9,286 nucleotides of DNA from NCBI GenBank assembly GCA_031274465.1, contig JAISQC010000079.1, forward strand, positions 1-9,286. The letters run 5' to 3'. The DNA comes from Synergistaceae bacterium. GTDB lineage: Bacteria > Synergistota > Synergistia > Synergistales > Synergistaceae. The notes beneath the pieces were generated by a model. It was not told the DNA's origin and did no database searches. It saw nothing but the letters and a program-made list of their open reading frames with translations. Of this stretch, positions 6,300 through 9,286 are shown one piece after another; position 1 is the first letter of the stretch, and every line of letters starts with the position of its first letter. The position numbers and the translations under genes are program-made.

Positions 6300-7019
6300 G
6301 TGTCCGATCAATATGAATATAAAAGAATACTGCTCAAATTATCCGGGGAGATACTTGCCGGGAACGAAAAATTCGGCCTCAACTATCCAGCGATCAACGA
6401 GATATGCTCCGAGATAGCGACGGTGGCGAAAGCCGGGATCGAAATAGCGATGGTCGTCGGGGGGGGCAACTTCATACGCGGGGCGCGCGCCGAGGGCCAG
6501 GGGATGGATCGCGTCCAAGCCGACCAGATGGGGATGCTCGCCACGGTCATCAACGCGCTCGCCCTCCAGAACGCGCTCGAGCAACTGGGGATGCCCACCA
6601 GGGTCCAGACAGCGATTGAAATGCGTTCGATCGCCGAGCCTTTCATAACGCGCCGCGCAATACGCCACCTCGAGAAAGGGCGCATACTGATATTCGCGGC
6701 CGGCACAGGCTCCCCCTTTTTTTCCACAGACACGGCGGCGGCGCTTAGGGCTTCGGAGATTAAATCCGATTGCCTATTGAAAGCAACCAAAGTAGATGGT
6801 ATATATGACAAAGATCCGACAGAGTTCAAAGACGCGAAGTTCCTGCCGGAGGTAAGCTTCGCCGATGCCATCCAGAAACAGATAAAAGTCATGGACGGGG
6901 CGGCGTTTTCGCTTTGCATGGAGAACAAAATGCCTATAATAGTGTTCGACGTCAGGCGCAGGGGCAGCCTCACGAAGCTGCTCCTTGAAGGAGAGAGGAC
7001 GGGCTCCGTCGTATCGTGA
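6300..7019 (+). CDS. pyrH: UMP kinase (uridylate kinase)
   Basis: PyrH phosphorylates UMP to UDP with ATP in pyrimidine nucleotide synthesis. It belongs to the amino-acid-kinase fold and is a cytosolic hexamer in known cases. Visible motifs are KRILLKLSGEIL (residues about 8-19), VVGGGNFIRG (phosphate-binding loop, about 52-61), DQMGMLATVINALALQ, GTGSPFFSTDTAAALRA and the nucleotide-binding TKVDGIYDKDP. GTG 6300 gives 239 aa, close to the 241 aa of E. coli, and is preferred for its spacing to GGGGG at 6287-6291. ATG 6285 (244 aa, MGVEKVSDQ) and GTG 6291 are in frame and not excluded. The gene lies downstream of the tsf hairpin and 28 nt before frr, consistent with pyrH-frr cotranscription. 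Confidence 0.95.
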   Translation: MSDQYEYKRILLKLSGEILAGNEKFGLNYPAINEICSEIATVAKAGIEIAMVVGGGNFIRGARAEGQGMDRVQADQMGMLATVINALALQNALEQLGMPTRVQTAIEMRSIAEPFITRRAIRHLEKGRILIFAAGTGSPFFSTDTAAALRASEIKSDCLLKATKVDGIYDKDPTEFKDAKFLPEVSFADAIQKQIKVMDGAAFSLCMENKMPIIVFDVRRRGSLTKLLLEGERTGSVVS

Positions 7020-7047
7020 CGAAAAAACTGCAAAGGAGTGGTTGCAA

Positions 7048-7605
7048 ATGCCTCAAACGCTGCTGAAAGACTTGAAGGGCCGCACCTCAAAGGCGCTCGA
7101 CCACATGAAGAGGTCCTACGCCGGAGTGAGGACTGGGCGGGCGCATCCGGCGCTCGTCGAGGACATAAAGGTGGACTATTTCGGGACGGTGATGCCCCTG
7201 AAGCAGCTGGGCACCGTAAATATCCCGGAGCCGCGGCAGATAGTGATAAACGTGTGGGACAAAACCGCGCTCAAGGCAGTGGAAAAGGCGATCCAAGCTT
7301 CGCCGCTGGGCATAAACCCCCAGCCTGACGGGGAAACCATAAGGCTTAACATCCCGGAGCTCACCAGAGAGCGCCGCACTGAATTGACCAAACTCGTCAA
7401 CAAATACGCTGAAGAATGCCGGGTCGCCACGCGCAACGTCCGCCGTGAGATAGTGGATTCCCTCAAAAAGCTGGAAAAGGATTCGAAAATAAGCGAAGAC
7501 GAACTGAAAAAATATCAGAAGGAGGTTCAGGACATCACAGACGAGGCGATCAAAAAAGTAGACGAGGCGCTAGCCGAAAAAGAACGCGAAATCATGAACG
7601 ACTGA
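7048..7605 (+). CDS. frr: Ribosome recycling factor
   Basis: With EF-G, RRF splits the post-termination ribosome. The 185-aa product equals the E. coli length. It has the family's VRTGRAHP (residues 27-34) and the hinge/head region with NIPEPRQIVINVWDKTALKAV. NPQPDGETIRLNIPELTRER precedes the C-terminal long helices with ATRNVRRE and a highly charged coiled end. The frame is open further upstream to 6985, but ATG 7048 is right because AGGAG (7034-7038) is 9 nt upstream and the protein then begins MPQTLLKDLK as expected. It follows pyrH by 28 nt and is the last gene of the cluster. A GC-rich hairpin lies 26 nt after its stop, before a convergent gene. Confidence 0.96.
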   Translation: MPQTLLKDLKGRTSKALDHMKRSYAGVRTGRAHPALVEDIKVDYFGTVMPLKQLGTVNIPEPRQIVINVWDKTALKAVEKAIQASPLGINPQPDGETIRLNIPELTRERRTELTKLVNKYAEECRVATRNVRREIVDSLKKLEKDSKISEDELKKYQKEVQDITDEAIKKVDEALAEKEREIMND

Positions 7606-7631
7606 GCGGCGATAATTTCCATGCTCGCGTG

Positions 7632-7665
7632 AAAGCGGCCCGTCGGGCAAGCGCGGGCCGCTTTT
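7632..7665. terminator. Hairpin terminator between convergent frr and the reductase gene
   Basis: AAAGCGGCCCG (7632-7642) pairs perfectly with CGGGCCGCTTT (7654-7664) across an 11-nt loop. Four T (7662-7665) end the rightward version and three the leftward, so both U-tracts are short. Its position between two convergent stop codons suits a bidirectional terminator. Confidence 0.75.
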
Positions 7666-7678
7666 GAGCTTTACACGT

Positions 7679-8605
7679 CTACGGCAGTCTGTGCCCTGCC
7701 GCTTGGAAAATCTCGTACCACTCCTCGCGGGTGAGCGTGACATCTGCCGCCTTCGCGCAGTCCTTCAGCCGCGACACGTTCATGGTCCCAGTGACTGGCT
7801 GTATTTTAGCCGGATGCCGCAGCAGCCACGCCATGACTATGGTCGTAGGCGAAACGCCGTATCTCGTGGCCACTTCGCCGAGTTTGGCGTTGAGTTCAGG
7901 GTATTTGTCGCTTCCGAGAAACACGCCCTCGAAAAAACCATACTGGAAAGGCGACCACGCCTGAATTGTGATCTGGTGGAGGCGGCAGTAGTTGAGGGCT
8001 CCGTTGTCCCTGTCCAGCGCCATGTCATCGCTGATGTTCATGTTCATCGTCTGCGAGATCAAAGTGGCGTTGGTCACGCTCAGCTGGAGCTGGTTTGCGA
8101 CAAATGGCTGCTTTACGTGATGCTGAAGGAGGCTGATCAGGTTGGGGTCCTGGTTGGACACCCCGAAATTCCGCACCTTTCCGCTGGAATGAAGCTCGTC
8201 GAACGCCTCGGCTACTTCCTCAGGCTCGACGAGCGCGTCTGGGCGGTGCAGGAGCAGCACGTCGAGATAGTCGGTCTTCAGGCGTTTCAGCGTGCCGTCC
8301 ACCGCCTCGAGGATATGGGACTTGGAAAAGTCGAACATCCTTCCGGGCGAGGTCACGATCCCGCATTTCGACTGAAGGAAGACCTTCTCTCGGACAGTCC
8401 CGTTCATTCCTATCGCTTTAGCGAAAATGCTCTCGCATTCCCCGTCTGAGTAACAGTCCGCATGGTCGAAAAAGTTCGCCCCGATGTCCAATGCCGTCTT
8501 CACGAACGTCTCCGCCGCCTTCGCGTCAAGACTATTTATCCTCATGCAGCCCACGGCTATCGTTGGGACCTGCAAGTCGGATTTGCCAAGTTTTATAGTG
8601 CGCAT
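7679..8605 (-). CDS. Aldo/keto reductase, YdhF-like
   Basis: This is a cytosolic NAD(P)H-dependent carbonyl reductase of the (beta/alpha)8 aldo/keto reductase superfamily; the substrate is unknown. The full catalytic tetrad is visible: Asp47 and Tyr52 (FFDHADCYSDGECE), Lys80 (LQSKCGI) and His120 (DVLLLHRPD). Blocks such as HRPD, EVAEAFDELHSSGKVRNFGV and AWLLRHP, with the late TREEW, resemble E. coli YdhF (298 aa). The product here is 308 aa. ATG 8605 is chosen because the mature-like start MRTIKLGKSDLQVP follows it and AAGGGG lies 8 nt upstream. The frame is open to 8671, but that part is AT-rich and contains the promoter. The gene has its own promoter and runs against frr, so it is an independent unit beside the translation cluster. 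It is intact and matches its neighbours in base composition. Confidence 0.93.
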   Translation of the reverse strand: MRTIKLGKSDLQVPTIAVGCMRINSLDAKAAETFVKTALDIGANFFDHADCYSDGECESIFAKAIGMNGTVREKVFLQSKCGIVTSPGRMFDFSKSHILEAVDGTLKRLKTDYLDVLLLHRPDALVEPEEVAEAFDELHSSGKVRNFGVSNQDPNLISLLQHHVKQPFVANQLQLSVTNATLISQTMNMNISDDMALDRDNGALNYCRLHQITIQAWSPFQYGFFEGVFLGSDKYPELNAKLGEVATRYGVSPTTIVMAWLLRHPAKIQPVTGTMNVSRLKDCAKAADVTLTREEWYEIFQAAGHRLP

Positions 8606-8650
8606 TGCCTCAACCCCTTTTATATAAGTTTTAATAGCTTTGCTAAATAT

Positions 8651-8659
8651 AGTATAACA
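8651..8659 (-). promoter_or_regulatory. Extended -10 promoter of the aldo/keto reductase gene
   Basis: On the minus strand TGT precedes TATACT (8656-8651), an extended -10 element. No good -35 lies 16-18 bp upstream, which extended -10 promoters can tolerate. The start point would be near 8644, giving a leader of about 39 nt. The same TGTTATA core occurs before nifJ. Confidence 0.5.
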
Positions 8660-8723
8660 ATAAATTGACAAAAATACCGCTCACCCCACGAATGTTCAAT
8701 GAAAAAATGCGAAAAACCTGCCT

Positions 8724-8743
8724 CACGGCAATGAATTGCGGTG
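8724..8743. repeat. Imperfect 20-bp inverted repeat, possible operator
   Basis: CAC-G-GCAAT (8724-8732) and ATTGC-G-GTG (8735-8743) are symmetric around GA, with only the G/G pair mismatched. The size suits a dimeric repressor site, or a weak hairpin. No regulator is identifiable, and it lies about 275 bp from the rightward gene. Confidence 0.35.
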
Positions 8744-8843
8744 CATCCAAGGAGCTTGCGCCCTAAAAATTCACGGTCTCGACACCGAAAAACTCGCACG
8801 ATTCGCGTCGATGCGGTCTGTCATTACAGATTTAGGTCGAGGA

Positions 8844-8887
8844 AAAACGCAAAGGGGAAAACGCAAAAACGCAAGCCAAAAACGCAA
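8844..8887. repeat. Cluster of four AAAACGCAA repeats
   Basis: AAAACGCAA begins at 8844, 8858, 8866 and 8879, all in the same orientation, within 44 bp. The spacings are irregular (14, 8 and 13 bp). Copies 2 and 3 share one base. The spacing is unlike a CRISPR array or an ordinary tandem satellite. It may be an iterated protein-binding site or a slippage-born repeat. The cluster ends about 130 bp upstream of the OmpH-like gene. Confidence 0.6.
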
Positions 8888-9004
8888 ACCTGCCGGAAAT
8901 GAAGCGTAAACACTGGACAACAGAAGATTCTGGCTGTAGAATTCAACCGTTTGAGTATGCGTAGGTTTTTGTTGCAGTTGATCCAATCGCGCTTACATTT
9001 TTAG

Positions 9005-9009
9005 GGAGG
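9005..9009 (+). promoter_or_regulatory. Shine-Dalgarno site that sets a TTG start for the OmpH-like gene
   Basis: GGAGG, inside AGGGAGGAG (9003-9011), lies 7 nt before TTG 9017. A second in-frame TTG at 9023 is 13 nt away and would remove two residues. The first in-frame ATG (9041) would destroy the signal-peptide n-region. Confidence 0.8.
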
Positions 9010-9016
9010 AGATATT

Positions 9017-9286
9017 TTGGTCTTGAAGAAAACAGTTGCAATGCTGGCGGTATCACTGATTATCCTGACCCTATCGAGCGTGGCAGTTCACGCCGCGTCG
9101 GACAAAGTGGGTTTCATCGATGCCAGGAGCATATTGCCGGCGCATCCAAAGTACGAGTCGTCTCAAAAGTACGTCGATGAATTTATAACGAAGAAGAGCG
9201 AGGATGCGCGGGCCGCCGCCGAAAAAGAACCCGACGCGGCAAAGCGCATGGAAATAATCGACACGGCGCGCCGGGAATGCGGGCAG
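9017..9286 (+). CDS. OmpH/Skp-like periplasmic protein, N-terminal part
   Basis: Ninety codons read from TTG 9017 to the window edge with no stop. The first 26 or so residues are a signal peptide: MVLKK, a hydrophobic core (TVAMLAVSLIILTLSSVAV) and an AxA-like cleavage near VHAA. The mature start SDKVGFIDARSIL resembles the first beta strand of OmpH/Skp proteins, which bind outer-membrane proteins in the periplasm and escort them to the BAM machinery. The following KYESSQKYVDEFITKKSEDA and Ala/Glu-rich segment would be the start of the family's long helical arm. A Cys (residue 88) in that arm is unusual. If it is OmpH-like it implies an outer membrane. The family call rests on the N-terminal half only; it could be another exported coiled-coil protein. 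Confidence 0.72.
   Translation, partial: MVLKKTVAMLAVSLIILTLSSVAVHAASDKVGFIDARSILPAHPKYESSQKYVDEFITKKSEDARAAAEKEPDAAKRMEIIDTARRECGQ

Larger units (their letters stand above)
8672..9016. other. Long intergenic stretch with no convincing gene
   Basis: This gap between divergent genes (reductase leftward, OmpH-like rightward) holds no frame with a ribosome binding site or family resemblance. I see an imperfect 20-bp inverted repeat (8724-8743), a small TCTGT/ACAGA hairpin (8817-8830) and a repeat cluster (8844-8887). No clear promoter for the rightward gene is visible, although it must lie here or nearby. Confidence 0.6.

Noticed and set aside
8665..8693. Consensus -35 TTGACA (8665-8670) as a rightward promoter
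   Set aside because: At 17 bp spacing the -10 would be ACGAAT (3 of 6), and the nearest rightward gene is more than 320 bp away.
8692..8766. 24-codon open frame (MFNEKMRKT...), possible leader peptide
   Set aside because: It has no ribosome binding site, no attenuator follows its stop, and no informative codon run is present.
8844..8887. AAAACGCAA cluster as a CRISPR array
   Set aside because: Units are only 9 bp, spacers are absent or a few bases, and no cas gene is nearby.
8771..8986. 71-codon minus-strand frame in the long intergenic stretch
   Set aside because: No convincing ribosome binding site or family resemblance. Its hydrophobic look comes from reading the AAAACGCAA repeats backwards.

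Overview
The window is a GC-rich bacterial chromosome segment with seven complete genes and two cut by the edges. It carries a single-chain pyruvate:ferredoxin oxidoreductase, which points to an anaerobe. It also has an OmpH/Skp-like periplasmic protein, which points to a diderm (two-membrane) cell. Frequent ATA (Ile) codons, strong purine-rich Shine-Dalgarno sites and TTG/GTG starts would fit Synergistota, but this placement is an inference and other anaerobic diderms are possible. No phage, insertion sequence, CRISPR array or tRNA/rRNA gene is visible.

Layout. Positions 1-281 (minus) hold the 5' end of an unrecognised secreted protein. Positions 282-452 are an AT-rich divergent promoter region with a perfect 11-bp tandem repeat. 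Positions 453-761 encode a small unrecognised protein. Positions 762-1034 are the nifJ promoter and leader. Positions 1035-4571 are nifJ, which looks monocistronic and ends at a very strong intrinsic terminator. Positions 4785-7605 are the conserved translation cluster rpsB-tsf-pyrH-frr, with its own promoter, a potentially structured leader and a terminator-like hairpin between tsf and pyrH. A hairpin terminator separates frr from a convergent aldo/keto reductase gene (7679-8605, minus). Positions 8606-9016 are a 411-bp gene-free stretch with a cluster of AAAACGCAA repeats. From 9017 an OmpH/Skp-like gene runs off the right edge.

How the genes work together. RpsB (ribosomal protein S2), Tsf (EF-Ts), PyrH (UMP kinase) and Frr (ribosome recycling factor) supply translation and pyrimidine nucleotides; this gene order is widely conserved. 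NifJ supplies acetyl-CoA and reduced ferredoxin from pyruvate. The aldo/keto reductase is probably an accessory NADPH-dependent carbonyl reductase.

No unambiguous new system is present. The most interesting signals are non-coding: a 12-mer, TGTTATAYTATA, recurring in three intergenic regions; a duplicated terminator tail behind nifJ; a foldable rpsB leader; and the AAAACGCAA cluster.
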